DNA of 64,000 nt, from NCBI RefSeq assembly GCF_003752405.1, contig NZ_RKHK01000001.1, positions 2,356,001 to 2,420,000 on the forward strand, in the 5' to 3' direction. Made by a program: the position numbers and the translations under genes. Below are positions 29,307-37,766 of the stretch, piece after piece. Source of the DNA: Bogoriella caseilytica (lineage in GTDB: Bacteria > Actinomycetota > Actinomycetes > Actinomycetales > Actinomycetaceae). Position 1 is the first letter of the stretch. Every line of letters begins with the position of its first letter. The notes beneath the pieces were generated by a model, which saw only the letters and a program-made list of their open reading frames with translations, was not told the origin of the DNA and made no database searches.

Positions 29307-29332
29307 GGAATACCTGCACAGACCGCGGCGTT
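29307..29332 (+). promoter_or_regulatory. SigR-dependent autoregulatory promoter of sigR
   Basis: GGAAT at 29307-29311, an 18-bp spacer and GTT at 29330-29332, an exact match to the SigR/SigH consensus. Initiation would fall near 29338, about 65 bases before the sigR ATG. Autoregulation of sigR from such a promoter is known in Streptomyces. Confidence 0.8.
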
Positions 29333-29401
29333 GCTGCCGATATGTCCGCCACGACTCTCGCCCCGTGCCCGGCGCGCGCCGCACGGCTACCCTCGTCGGT
29401 A

Positions 29402-30058
29402 ATGAGTACCGGCCCGAGTGAGACCCCCAGCCCAGGGCGAGAGACTGTCGCTGCGTCAGCCGAGCCTGCCCAGGAGAGCGCGGCCGAGCGCGTGATGCGC
29501 TTCGAGCAGGATGCGCTGCCCTATCTCGACCAACTCTACGGCGCCGCGTTGCGGATGACGCGCAATCCGGCCGACGCCGAGGACCTCGTCCAGGAAACCT
29601 TCGCCAAGGCCTTCGGGGCCTTCCACCAGTACAAGCCCGGCACGAACCTGAAGGCCTGGCTCTACCGGATCCTGACGAACTCCTTCATCAACACCTATCG
29701 CAAGAAGCAGCGTGAGCCGCTGCAGTCCGACGCCGAGCAGGTCGAGGACTGGCAGATCCACCGTGCCGCCTCGCACACCTCGAGCGGTCTGCGTTCCGCA
29801 GAGTCCGAGGCCCTGGACCTGCTCCCGGACTCGGACATCCGTGCGGCGATGAACGACCTGCCCGAGGACTTCCGGCTGGCCGTCTACCTCGCTGACGTCG
29901 AGGGGTTCGCCTACAAGGAGATCGCCGAGATCATGGGCACCCCGATCGGCACGGTGATGTCCCGGTTGCACCGGGGCCGGCGGCAGTTGCGCGAACGTCT
30001 GGTGGACCACGCACGCGAGTACGGAATCCGGACGACGAGCGAGGAGGTGCGGCCATGA
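29402..30058 (+). CDS. sigR: ECF sigma factor SigR (SigH/RpoE family)
   Basis: A 218-residue group 4 sigma factor for thiol-oxidative stress. Region 2 contains [25 protein letters not shown]-type sequence, with [27 protein letters not shown] (regions 2.2-2.4). Region 4 contains [25 protein letters not shown] and [19 protein letters not shown]. The following gene is a zinc anti-sigma factor of the RsrA type with an ATGA overlap, which fixes the identity. Start MSTGPSETP at the first ATG after the promoter. Confidence 0.95.
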   Translation: MSTGPSETPSPGRETVAASAEPAQESAAERVMRFEQDALPYLDQLYGAALRMTRNPADAEDLVQETFAKAFGAFHQYKPGTNLKAWLYRILTNSFINTYRKKQREPLQSDAEQVEDWQIHRAASHTSSGLRSAESEALDLLPDSDIRAAMNDLPEDFRLAVYLADVEGFAYKEIAEIMGTPIGTVMSRLHRGRRQLRERLVDHAREYGIRTTSEEVRP

Positions 30059-30393
30059 CCGCGAACCCGACTCCCGGGGGCGCCGACGACCAGCTCACCG
30101 AACGCGCGGAGCAGGCGGTGCGGGCGCGCGCCGGCGAGGTCGGCCCGTGCTCCTGCGAGGAACTGATGGAGCATCTCTTCGAGTTCCTCGATGCGGAACT
30201 GGAGGACAGTGAATGCCATCGCTTGCGGCGGCATGCCGAGGAGTGCCCCACCTGCCATCAGGCGGCCGACGCGGAACAGCACATTCGGGAGATCGTGCGG
30301 CGTTCCTGCGCGGAGGTGGCGCCCAGTTCCCTGCGCGTGCGCATCCGCTCCCAGCTCACCGTGCTCCGTGTCACCGACCGGAAATCCCCCTGA
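30055..30393 (+). CDS. rsrA: mycothiol-system zinc anti-sigma factor RsrA
   Basis: A 112-residue ZAS-domain anti-sigma factor that holds SigR until disulfide stress ejects zinc. The key ligands are visible: [18 protein letters not shown] (first Cys region), then HAEECPTC (H-x3-C-x2-C). A further Cys follows in VRRSCAEV, giving an extra thiol. The start codon overlaps the sigR stop, so sigma and antisigma are made in a coupled ratio. Confidence 0.95.
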   Translation: MTANPTPGGADDQLTERAEQAVRARAGEVGPCSCEELMEHLFEFLDAELEDSECHRLRRHAEECPTCHQAADAEQHIREIVRRSCAEVAPSSLRVRIRSQLTVLRVTDRKSP

Positions 30394-30473
30394 ACCGTTC
30401 CGTGGACCGTTGGTGTGCCAGACTGGCCGGTTGAGAGACGCGTGCAACGAGCGCGACGAGGAGAGGAGCCGCT

Positions 30474-30551
30474 ATGAGCAAGCGCGGACGCAAGCGCAAG
30501 GCCCGTAAGAAGAACGGCGCGAACAACGGCAAGCGCCCCAACGCCAACTGA
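30474..30551 (+). CDS. 50S ribosomal protein bL37 (25 residues)
   Basis: ATG at 30474 with GAGGAG and GAGGAGCC-type purine tracts just upstream opens a 25-codon frame, highly basic, starting MSKRGRKRKARKKNGANN and ending GKRPNAN before TGA. This matches the actinobacterial bL37/AURKAIP1-COX24-like peptide first recognised in mycobacterial ribosome structures. A terminator hairpin follows 12 bp later. It is below the length most gene callers use. Confidence 0.85.
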   Translation: MSKRGRKRKARKKNGANNGKRPNAN

Positions 30552-30563
30552 GGCGATGACGAT

Positions 30564-30596
30564 GCGCCCGGCCCCCTGTGCGGTGGCCGGGCGCTT
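30564..30596 (+). terminator. terminator after bL37
   Basis: Perfect 10-bp GC stem GCGCCCGGCC / GGCCGGGCGC with an 11-nt loop, followed by TTCTG. It closes the sigR-rsrA-bL37 unit. Confidence 0.65.
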
Positions 30597-30646
30597 CTGC
30601 GTGCTGCGCGGGATCGTGGTGTGATCGCCAGGGATGGGAGGTCGCG

Positions 30647-31090
30647 ATGAGCGCAGAGCGATGCCCGGCTGGACGGGTGGCACATGCGGGCATGCACAGC
30701 GACCCTCTGGAGGTCGCCTCGCTGGCCGCCGTGGTGGAAGACCCGGCAGCCGGCGCCGTGGCGACCTTCGGCGGCATCGTGCGTCACCATGATCGCGGTC
30801 GCGCGGTCAGCGGCATCGAGTACCTTGCACACCCGGATGCCGAGGAGGTGATTGCCGAGGTCGCAGGGGAGATCGCTCGCCGCCATCCCCTTGAGGCGGT
30901 GGCGGTCGCTCACCGCATCGGCAACCTCATGGTGGGTGAGGTCGCGCTCGCCTGCGCCGTCTCCGCTGCTCACCGCGCTGAGGCCTTCACCGCACTGCAG
31001 GAGCTCGTCGACCAGGTGAAACTGCGGCTGCCCGTGTGGAAGCGGCAGGTCTTCCCGGACGGTAGCCACGAGTGGAGCGGCTCAGCCTGA
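30647..31090 (+). CDS. moaE: molybdopterin synthase catalytic subunit MoaE
   Basis: A 147-residue large subunit of molybdopterin synthase, which transfers sulfur from MoaD to cyclic pyranopterin monophosphate. Recognisable motifs are GAVATFGGIVRHHDRGR, IEYLAHPDAEEV, VAVAHRIGNLMVGEVAL, and the catalytic Lys region VDQVKLRLPVWKRQVF. GGAGG lies upstream of the ATG. Its 3' end overlaps the convergent GDPD gene by 9 bp. MoaA and MoaD are encoded 7 kb away, so the pathway genes are split. Confidence 0.95.
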   Translation: MSAERCPAGRVAHAGMHSDPLEVASLAAVVEDPAAGAVATFGGIVRHHDRGRAVSGIEYLAHPDAEEVIAEVAGEIARRHPLEAVAVAHRIGNLMVGEVALACAVSAAHRAEAFTALQELVDQVKLRLPVWKRQVFPDGSHEWSGSA

Positions 31091-31870
31091 GTGCCCTCGG
31101 GCCGCGATGACCTCCTGGGCAAGGCTCGGTCGGTCGGTGACCAACCCGTCGACACCGAGGTCGAGCAGATCGTTCATCTCACGCGGCTCGTTGATGGTCC
31201 ACACGTGGAGTTGCCAGCCGAGCTCGTGCGCGGCTCGTACCAGGGCGCGGCTGACCACGCGCACTCCCCGATACGTCGGGGGCACTTGCAGGCAGCCGAT
31301 GGAGCGGTTGCTCGCGAGCCGGCGAAGGGCTCTGCGCCGCATGGGGCCGGGCAGATGCGCGGCCACCAGCACCCGCACAGCCTCGCGCTGGCTCGTGCTG
31401 GAGAGCACGGCCGGCCCGAAGGCCTGGCGCAGGGCGATCAGGCGGTCATGGTCGAAGGCGGCCAGGCAGATGCGGTCCTCCGCGCCGGCGGTGCGGACCG
31501 CCTCCACCAGTGCGGAGACGGCACGGTCTTCCTTGACGTCGATGTTCAGCCGCAGGTCCGGGTGGTGGGCAAGCAACTCGTCCAGGCGGAGCGGGGGAGC
31601 GCCTGAGGCGTCGCGCAAAGTGGCGACCTCGGCCCATTCCAGGTCGGCCAGTAGGCCGGTCCCCGAGGTGGTGCGATCGACACTGGCGTCATGCATGAGG
31701 ACGGCGACGCCGTCCCGGGTCGTGCGCACATCGGTCTCGAAGTAGTGCAAGCCGAGACTCAGATCGTGCCGGACGGCAGCGAGGGAGTTCTCGGGCGCCT
31801 CCAGCGAGCCGCCGCGGTGGGCGAGCACGATCGGCGCTGATCCGCGTAGGTAGGGGCGCGGCCGGGACAT
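31082..31870 (-). CDS. glycerophosphodiester phosphodiesterase
   Basis: A 262-residue GDPD-family TIM barrel releasing glycerol 3-phosphate from glycerophosphodiesters. The catalytic signatures are VLAHRGGSLEAPENSLAA, FETDVRTTRDGVAVLMHD and the late LHVWTINEP. No signal peptide is seen, so it is likely cytosolic. The ATG at 31870 is chosen; a GTG at 31882 would add four residues. It lies 15 bp after the M23 peptidase gene on the same strand and may be co-transcribed. Confidence 0.92.
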   Translation of the reverse strand: MSRPRPYLRGSAPIVLAHRGGSLEAPENSLAAVRHDLSLGLHYFETDVRTTRDGVAVLMHDASVDRTTSGTGLLADLEWAEVATLRDASGAPPLRLDELLAHHPDLRLNIDVKEDRAVSALVEAVRTAGAEDRICLAAFDHDRLIALRQAFGPAVLSSTSQREAVRVLVAAHLPGPMRRRALRRLASNRSIGCLQVPPTYRGVRVVSRALVRAAHELGWQLHVWTINEPREMNDLLDLGVDGLVTDRPSLAQEVIAARGHSG

Positions 31871-31885
31871 CGGTTCCGGCACGGG

Positions 31886-32890
31886 TCAGCAGACTTCGCT
31901 GACGTCCACCGCGCCGTGCTCTTCCAGCCAGGCCAAGGGCTCGACGGTGGTGAGGTCCTCATCCACGTGCACCTCGAAGTGCAGGTGCGGTCCGGTGGAG
32001 AAACCGTTGTTCCCCACCTCGGCGATCACCTCGCCGGCACGTACCTCTTGACCTTCGTGCACGAAGATCCCCGGGGCGTACATGTGCACGTTCCAGGTCC
32101 AGAAGGTCTCGCCGCGGATCTCGTGGCGCAGGATCACCAGCATGTTGGAGCGACCGTCGCGGCCGTAGCCCACGTAGTCGACCACGCCATCGGCCACCGC
32201 GTGGATGGGCGTGCCGAGCGGTGCGGCGAAGTCCGTGCCGGTGTGGAAGCTGTACCCGCGTCGGAAGGGGTCGTTGCGTGTGCCGTACCCGGAGGTGTGC
32301 CGGTAGGTGCCCTGCTGAAGCGGCATCACCACCTGGTCGCTGATCTCGGTCTCGAAGGCGGCCCGCGTGCCACTGGCAGGCGTGGTGCCGCTTCCGCACT
32401 GCGAGGGGGCTTCACCGACGGTGCGGGAGAGCTCCATGGCCGCCGCGCGCCCGGCGGCGGCAGGGTCGGCGAGCAGCGCCGGGGTGGAGTTGTTCGATGG
32501 CGTCCCGAGGGCCTCCAGGGCGGTGACCGCCACGCCCTGGATGGGATTGGTCTGGGCGCCTGCAGTGTCACCGCTGGTGGGGAGACCGGCCACCGGGATC
32601 ACGATGGTCAGTGCGCCGAGCGCCGAGAGCAATGCGCCGCGGGAGAGGAGCTGTCCGTGACTGCGCTTGGCCGGGGCTGCTGTGGCCTGGCGCTGAGCGC
32701 GCATCGCCCGGCGTGAGGGGAGAAAGACCTCAGTCGCGGTGTCATCGGCGTGACCGGTGTGCTCTCTGTTCGGGGCCGGCACAGTGGCGATGACCGTGGC
32801 CACTGCCTGAGCCTGACCTTCAGCTGCGCGTTGGCGAGCCTCCCGCAGCTGGCGCCGGGTCGGCGGCGCAGCAGGCGCAGGATGCGGCAT
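31886..32890 (-). CDS. M23 family metallopeptidase (peptidoglycan hydrolase)
   Basis: A 334-residue LytM-type endopeptidase. A basic N-terminus precedes a membrane/signal segment (ALLSALGALTIVIPVAGLPT, about 86-105). The C-terminal M23 domain has the zinc ligands in FHTGTDFAAPLGTPIHAVADG and GPHLHFEVH. Two Cys (one before the domain, one at the very C-terminus) could pair. M23 hydrolases are classical MtrA targets in actinobacteria, and a GTCAC-N6-ATAAC repeat lies 60 bp upstream. Confidence 0.92.
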   Translation of the reverse strand: MPHPAPAAPPTRRQLREARQRAAEGQAQAVATVIATVPAPNREHTGHADDTATEVFLPSRRAMRAQRQATAAPAKRSHGQLLSRGALLSALGALTIVIPVAGLPTSGDTAGAQTNPIQGVAVTALEALGTPSNNSTPALLADPAAAGRAAAMELSRTVGEAPSQCGSGTTPASGTRAAFETEISDQVVMPLQQGTYRHTSGYGTRNDPFRRGYSFHTGTDFAAPLGTPIHAVADGVVDYVGYGRDGRSNMLVILRHEIRGETFWTWNVHMYAPGIFVHEGQEVRAGEVIAEVGNNGFSTGPHLHFEVHVDEDLTTVEPLAWLEEHGAVDVSEVC

Positions 32891-32949
32891 GGGCGGGAAA
32901 CCTCCGGAGGGGGATCAGGCTCGTGTGGACGTGTCGTGGACGACCGAAC

Positions 32950-32965
32950 GTCACAGAACCATAAC
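32950..32965 (-). promoter_or_regulatory. candidate MtrA binding site
   Basis: GTCAC and ATAAC spaced by 6 bp (11-bp period); read on the gene strand this is GTTAT-N6-GTGAC. MtrA sites described in actinobacteria are direct repeats of GTnAC-like half sites. It lies about 60-75 bp upstream of the M23 start codon. Confidence 0.35.
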
Positions 32966-33140
32966 GACACGAGTGCCGCCGCGTCCACCCTCCCTTACCC
33001 GTGATCTCCATAACCGCAACTCCAGGTCGGGAAGGGCAAGTGCGGACGACTGGTGAAGGTGTGGCTGACCCCGGGTTGACCTGCCCTTGAAGTTGCTGGT
33101 CAGGACGGTGGGGAGCGAGATGTTCCACAGGTGTCGCGCC

Positions 33141-33172
33141 CCGTCTGGCGGGCCGATCCCCCCGCCTGACGG
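33141..33172 (+). promoter_or_regulatory. inverted repeat upstream of kgd
   Basis: CCGTCTGGCGGG and CCCGCCTGACGG form an 11-of-12 inverted repeat around 8 bp, ending two bases before a TAAGGT hexamer and 51 bp before the kgd GTG. It could be an operator or a leader hairpin. Confidence 0.45.
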
Positions 33173-33223
33173 ATAAGGTGGTCGGGACATCTGTCACACC
33201 CCCTGGAAGAGGGCGATCTCCGA

Positions 33224-36200
33224 GTGTCCACGCAGGAACAGGACCCCATGGCGGCTTTTGGCGCCAACGAATGGCTCATCGAAGAGCTGTATGAGCAGTA
33301 CCAGCAGGATCCCGCCTCGGTGGAACCCGCCTGGCGCGAGTTCTTCGCCGACCACCAGCCCGATGGCGAGGGGGCCGGGAACGGTACCCCGACGGCATCG
33401 ACCTCCGGCAAGGCCGCGCCCCAGCGGTCGGAGGCGGGGTCGGAGTCCCCGGCGAAGGCGCCTGCCGCCCAGGCCGAGGCTGCTTCGTCAGCACCGGCAA
33501 AGAAGAAATCTGAAGAGAGCGAGTCACCAGCGGTGAACCGGGTGGACCCCCGATCCGAGCAGCCAGCCACCGATGCCATGCGCGGTGATCTTCCACCCGC
33601 GCCGGCCGTCGCCACTCAGCCCGGCACTCAGACGTACCCCGAGCCGGTCACCCGGCTGGAAGGCGCCGACCTCCCGGAGGAGGACGTCACCGAACGGCTG
33701 CGAGGTGTTGGTGCGCGCACGGCCCAGAACATGGACGTCTCGCTCGAACTACCCACGGCGACCTCCGTGCGGGCCGTGCCGGCCAAGGTGATGGTGGACA
33801 ACCGCACCGTCATCAACAACCACCTCAAGCGGGCGCGCGGCGGCAAGATCTCCTTCACTCACCTCATCGGCTACGCCATGGTCGAGGCGCTGGGCGACAT
33901 GCCCGAGATGAACCACTCCTACACCCTGGAGAACGACAAGCCGGCGGTGCTCAAGCCGGCTCATGTGAACTTCGGTCTGGCGATCGACCTCCCGCGCCCG
34001 GATGGCACCCGCAGCCTCGTAGTGGTCTCGGTCAAGAAGGCCGACACCATGGACTTCGCGGAGTTCTGGGGCGCCTACGAGGAGCTCGTGCGCAAGGCGC
34101 GCAACGGCAAGCTCGGTATCGAGGACTACCAGGGCACCACCATCACGCTGACCAATCCCGGCGGCATCGGCACTGTGCACTCCATTCCGCGCCTGATGAA
34201 GGGGCAGGGGACGATCGTCGGTGTCGGCGCGATGGACTACCCGGCCGAGTTCGCCGGCGCCTCCGAGGAGACGCTGGCCCGGATGGGGATCTCCAAGGTG
34301 CTGACCTTGACCTCCACCTACGACCATCGCATCATCCAGGGCGCGGCCTCGGGTGAGTTCCTGCGCCAAATGCACCGCAAGCTCACCGGCGAGGACGGCT
34401 TCTACGACCGCGTCTTCGCGGCCATGCGCGTGCCCTACGAACCGGTCCGCTGGTCTCAGGACGTCGAGCACGATCCGTTGGTCGAGCTCGGCAAGCCGGC
34501 ACGCATCGCCGAGCTGATCCACGCCTATCGTTCCCGCGGCCACCTCATGGCCGACACCGACCCGCTCGCCTACCGCCAGCGCCGTCACCCGGATCTCGAC
34601 GTCACTTCCTACGGTCTGACGCTGTGGGACCTCGACCGGACCTTTCCCACCGGCGGGTTCGGCGGCACACATCGCGCCAAGCTGCGCGACATCCTGGGTA
34701 CCTTGCGTGACTCCTACTGCCGCACCGTGGGCGTGGAGTACATGCACATCGCCGACCCGAACCAGCGCCGGTGGTTCCAGGATCAGCTCGAGCAGCCCTA
34801 CGCCAAGCCCACGGCGGAGCAGCAGCGCCGCATCCTGAACCGGCTGAACGCCGCCGAGGCCTTCGAGACCTTCCTGCAGACGAAGTTCGTCGGTCAGAAA
34901 CGCTTCTCCCTCGAGGGCGGGGAATCGCTGATCCCGCTGCTGGATGTGCTGCTCACCAACGCCGCCCAGGAGGGCCTCGACGAGGTCGGTATCGCCATGG
35001 CGCACCGCGGGCGCCTCAACGTGCTGGCGAACATCGCCGGCAAGTCCTACGGCCAGATCTTCTCCGAGTTCGAGGGCAACCAGGACCCGCGCAGCGTGCA
35101 GGGCTCAGGTGACGTGAAGTACCACCTGGGCACCACCGGGCAGTACACCGCGCCCGACAACTCGACCACCAAGGTCTACATGGCGGCCAACCCCTCGCAC
35201 CTGGAGGCAGCCAACGGCGTCCTCGAAGGCGTGGTCCGGGCCAAACAGGACCGGATCGACCTCGGCGAGGACGGCTACTCCGTGCTCCCGCTGCTCATCC
35301 ACGGTGACGCCGCCTTCGCCGGACAGGGCGTGGTGGTGGAGACCCTCAACCTCTCGCAGCTGCGCGGCTATAAGACCGGCGGCACGGTCCACGTCATCGT
35401 GAACAACCAGATCGGCTTCACCACCGGTCCATCCTCGGCGCGCTCGAGCTACTACGCCACCGACATCGCCAAGGGTCTGCAGGTCCCGATCTTCCACGTC
35501 AACGGCGATGACCCCGAGGCGGTGGCGCGCGTGGCGGAACTGGCTTTCGCTTACCGCCAGGCCTTCCACAAGGACGTCGTCATCGACATGGTGTGCTACC
35601 GCCGCCGTGGTCACAACGAGGGTGACGACCCCTCGATGACGCAGCCGGTGATGTACTCCCTCATCGAGAACAAGCGCTCGGTCCGCACCCTGTACACCGA
35701 GTCACTCATCGGACGCGGCGACCTCACCGAGGAGGATGCCGAGCAGGCCCTCGCCGAGTACAAGGCCGAACTCGAACGAGCCTTCACCGAGACCCGCGAG
35801 GGAGGCTGGAAGCCCGAGCGTGATCAGGTGGCCGGCCTGGAGGTCCCGGAGTCGCAGCAGGAAGACGCCGGCACCGTGGTGGGCTGGCAGACCAAGGTCC
35901 CGGCGGAGCTGTTGCAGCGGGTGGGCGAGGCCCACAGCCGCGTGCCCGAGGGCTTTACGGTCCACCCCAAGCTGGCTCAGCTCCTGGAGCGCCGCGAGGC
36001 CATGAGCCGCGAGGGCGGTATCGATTGGGGCTTCGGCGAGCTCCTCGCCTTCGGCACCCTGCTCATGGAGGGCACCCCGGTGCGCCTCGCCGGGCAGGAC
36101 TCGCGCCGCGGCACCTTCGTGCAGCGCCACGCGGTGCTGCACGACCGCCGCACGGGCGAAGAGTGGATGCCCCTGGCCTACCTCACGCCCGACCAGGCCA

Positions 36201-37048
36201 AGTTCTTCGTGTACGACTCGCTGCTCAGTGAGTACGCCGCCATGGCCTTCGAGTACGGCTACTCCGTGGAACGGCCGGATTCCCTGGTGCTCTGGGAAGC
36301 GCAGTTCGGCGACTTCGCCAACGGGGCCCAGATCGTCATCGATGAGTTCATCTCCTCGGCCGAGCAGAAGTGGGGCCAGTACTCCTCCCTCGTGTTGCTG
36401 TTGCCGCACGGATACGAGGGCCAGGGGCCTGACCATTCCTCCAGCCGGATCGAGCGCTTCTTGCAGATGTGCGCCGAGGACAACATGATCGTCGCCCAGC
36501 CCAGCACGCCGGCCAGCCACTTCCATCTGCTGCGCCGCCAGGCCTATGCCCGGCCGCGCAAGCCGCTGATCGTGGCCTCGCCCAAGCAGCTGCTGCGGCT
36601 CAAGGCTGCCGCATCCAAGGTCGAGGACTTTACTGAGGGCACCTTCCGGCCGGTGATCGGCGAGGTCAGAGCTGAGGTGCGTGAGTCGGGGACGGTCGAC
36701 CGGGTGCTGTTGTGCTCCGGCCGCGTGTACTACGACCTCGCCGCGCGTCGCGCGAAGTCCGGCGACGCCTCCACCGCAATCATCCGTCTCGAGCAGCTCT
36801 ACCCGCTGGAGATCGACGCCGTCCATGACGCGCTCGCTCCCTATGGCGACGCGGAGCTGATCTGGGTCCAGGACGAGCCGGAGAACCAAGGCCCGTGGAC
36901 CTTCGTCTCCGACCACCTCGCGCCGGCACTTGATGGTCGGCAGATGCGGGTGGTGTCCCGGCCTGCGGCTGCCTCCCCGGCGGCCGGCTCGGCCAAGCGC
37001 CACAAGGAGGAGAACGCAGATCTGATGGAGCGGGCCTTCGCGCGGTGA
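33224..37048 (+). CDS. kgd: multifunctional 2-oxoglutarate decarboxylase/dehydrogenase E1-E2 protein Kgd
   Basis: A 1274-residue actinobacterial fusion of an E2-type succinyltransferase catalytic domain and an E1 (SucA) oxoglutarate dehydrogenase. After FGANEWLIEELYEQYQ and an Ala/Pro/Glu linker comes the acyltransferase domain with catalytic STYDHRIIQGAASG. The thiamine-diphosphate E1 follows, with AMAHRGRLNVLANI, HGDAAFAGQGVVVETLNL, VNNQIGFTT and YRRRGHNEGDDPSMTQP. No lipoyl domain is present, as usual. It feeds the TCA cycle and is controlled by FHA protein GarA in relatives. GTG start; stop overlaps the next gene. Confidence 0.96.
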   Translation: MSTQEQDPMAAFGANEWLIEELYEQYQQDPASVEPAWREFFADHQPDGEGAGNGTPTASTSGKAAPQRSEAGSESPAKAPAAQAEAASSAPAKKKSEESESPAVNRVDPRSEQPATDAMRGDLPPAPAVATQPGTQTYPEPVTRLEGADLPEEDVTERLRGVGARTAQNMDVSLELPTATSVRAVPAKVMVDNRTVINNHLKRARGGKISFTHLIGYAMVEALGDMPEMNHSYTLENDKPAVLKPAHVNFGLAIDLPRPDGTRSLVVVSVKKADTMDFAEFWGAYEELVRKARNGKLGIEDYQGTTITLTNPGGIGTVHSIPRLMKGQGTIVGVGAMDYPAEFAGASEETLARMGISKVLTLTSTYDHRIIQGAASGEFLRQMHRKLTGEDGFYDRVFAAMRVPYEPVRWSQDVEHDPLVELGKPARIAELIHAYRSRGHLMADTDPLAYRQRRHPDLDVTSYGLTLWDLDRTFPTGGFGGTHRAKLRDILGTLRDSYCRTVGVEYMHIADPNQRRWFQDQLEQPYAKPTAEQQRRILNRLNAAEAFETFLQTKFVGQKRFSLEGGESLIPLLDVLLTNAAQEGLDEVGIAMAHRGRLNVLANIAGKSYGQIFSEFEGNQDPRSVQGSGDVKYHLGTTGQYTAPDNSTTKVYMAANPSHLEAANGVLEGVVRAKQDRIDLGEDGYSVLPLLIHGDAAFAGQGVVVETLNLSQLRGYKTGGTVHVIVNNQIGFTTGPSSARSSYYATDIAKGLQVPIFHVNGDDPEAVARVAELAFAYRQAFHKDVVIDMVCYRRRGHNEGDDPSMTQPVMYSLIENKRSVRTLYTESLIGRGDLTEEDAEQALAEYKAELERAFTETREGGWKPERDQVAGLEVPESQQEDAGTVVGWQTKVPAELLQRVGEAHSRVPEGFTVHPKLAQLLERREAMSREGGIDWGFGELLAFGTLLMEGTPVRLAGQDSRRGTFVQRHAVLHDRRTGEEWMPLAYLTPDQAKFFVYDSLLSEYAAMAFEYGYSVERPDSLVLWEAQFGDFANGAQIVIDEFISSAEQKWGQYSSLVLLLPHGYEGQGPDHSSSRIERFLQMCAEDNMIVAQPSTPASHFHLLRRQAYARPRKPLIVASPKQLLRLKAAASKVEDFTEGTFRPVIGEVRAEVRESGTVDRVLLCSGRVYYDLAARRAKSGDASTAIIRLEQLYPLEIDAVHDALAPYGDAELIWVQDEPENQGPWTFVSDHLAPALDGRQMRVVSRPAAASPAAGSAKRHKEENADLMERAFAR

Positions 37049-37707
37049 GTAGCGCCAACGGAAGCCCCGCCGAGCACACGGGCCGCCGGGACGGAGCCGG
37101 CAGTGCGGCAGCTGGTCCGCGCTTGCGGATCTGCGCGGTGGGCGACGAGTTCATTGCCGGCGTCGGAGACCGGCGCGCCCTGGGGTGGACGGGCCGGGTT
37201 ATGGCGCGCACGAGCCCGGAGGAACCGATTCTGCTCGCGGAGCTGGCCGTGCCGGGTGAGGCCACCACGGCACTGGCCGCGCGCTGGCAGGAGGAGACCA
37301 AGCGGCGCTTCGCCCACGATGCCGACAACAGGCTGGTGATCGGACTCGGTGCCGCGGACCTCGTCCATGGGCTCTCGGTGGCGCGCTCGCGCCTGAACCT
37401 GGCGAACATCGTGGATTCTGCGACATCGGCCCGGTTGGGATGCTTCGTGGTCGGTCCGCCGCCGCGCCCAGATCTCGACGCGGATCTGCAGGCGTCGCGC
37501 TCGCGTGCCTTCGCCGATGTGTGCGAACGGCGCGGGATCACCTACGTGGAGACCTACGCGCCGCTGCGTGCTCATCAGGATTGGCATTCCGACCTGAGTT
37601 CGGGCGACGGGATCCATCCCGGTCAGGCCGGTTACGGCATGCTCGCGTGGCTGGTCCTGCGTTCCGGTTGGCACGAGTGGCTCGGCGTGCCGGGCGAGAT
37701 GCCCTAG
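37045..37707 (+). CDS. SGNH/GDSL-like hydrolase with Glu at the nucleophile position
   Basis: A 220-residue SGNH-fold protein. Block I reads ICAVGDEFIAGVGD, so Glu35 stands where GDSL enzymes have catalytic Ser. Block II Gly is kept (LAVPGEAT). Block III reads IGLGAADL rather than GxND. The C-terminal D188-x2-H191 pair (DGIHPGQAGY) is intact. With the nucleophile and Asn missing, standard esterase activity is doubtful; it may be a binding protein or use another mechanism. GTGA overlap with kgd suggests coupled translation. Confidence 0.82.
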   Translation: MSSANGSPAEHTGRRDGAGSAAAGPRLRICAVGDEFIAGVGDRRALGWTGRVMARTSPEEPILLAELAVPGEATTALAARWQEETKRRFAHDADNRLVIGLGAADLVHGLSVARSRLNLANIVDSATSARLGCFVVGPPPRPDLDADLQASRSRAFADVCERRGITYVETYAPLRAHQDWHSDLSSGDGIHPGQAGYGMLAWLVLRSGWHEWLGVPGEMP

Positions 37708-37766
37708 AGCGGTCGAACCACGGATCCAGACTGCGTCCACGGGGCCTCGTGCCTAAGGTGGGGCGT

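Larger units (their letters stand above)
32891..33223. other. divergent control region between M23 peptidase and kgd
   Basis: This 333-bp gap has lower GC than its neighbours. Towards the peptidase it holds a direct repeat GTCAC-N6-ATAAC at 32950-32965, a possible MtrA box. Towards kgd it holds a near-perfect 12-bp inverted repeat at 33141-33172 followed by TAAGGT (33174-33179), a plausible -10 without a clear -35. I looked for a cyclic-di-AMP riboswitch before the hydrolase and saw none. Confidence 0.5.

Noticed and set aside
31082-31090. 9-bp overlap of moaE and the GDPD gene as a possible annotation error
   Set aside because: Both C-termini fit their families and short convergent overlaps are ordinary, so both ends are kept.
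32891-33223. Possible cyclic-di-AMP riboswitch before the M23 hydrolase
   Set aside because: The conserved core motifs of the ydaO class are not visible on the gene strand.
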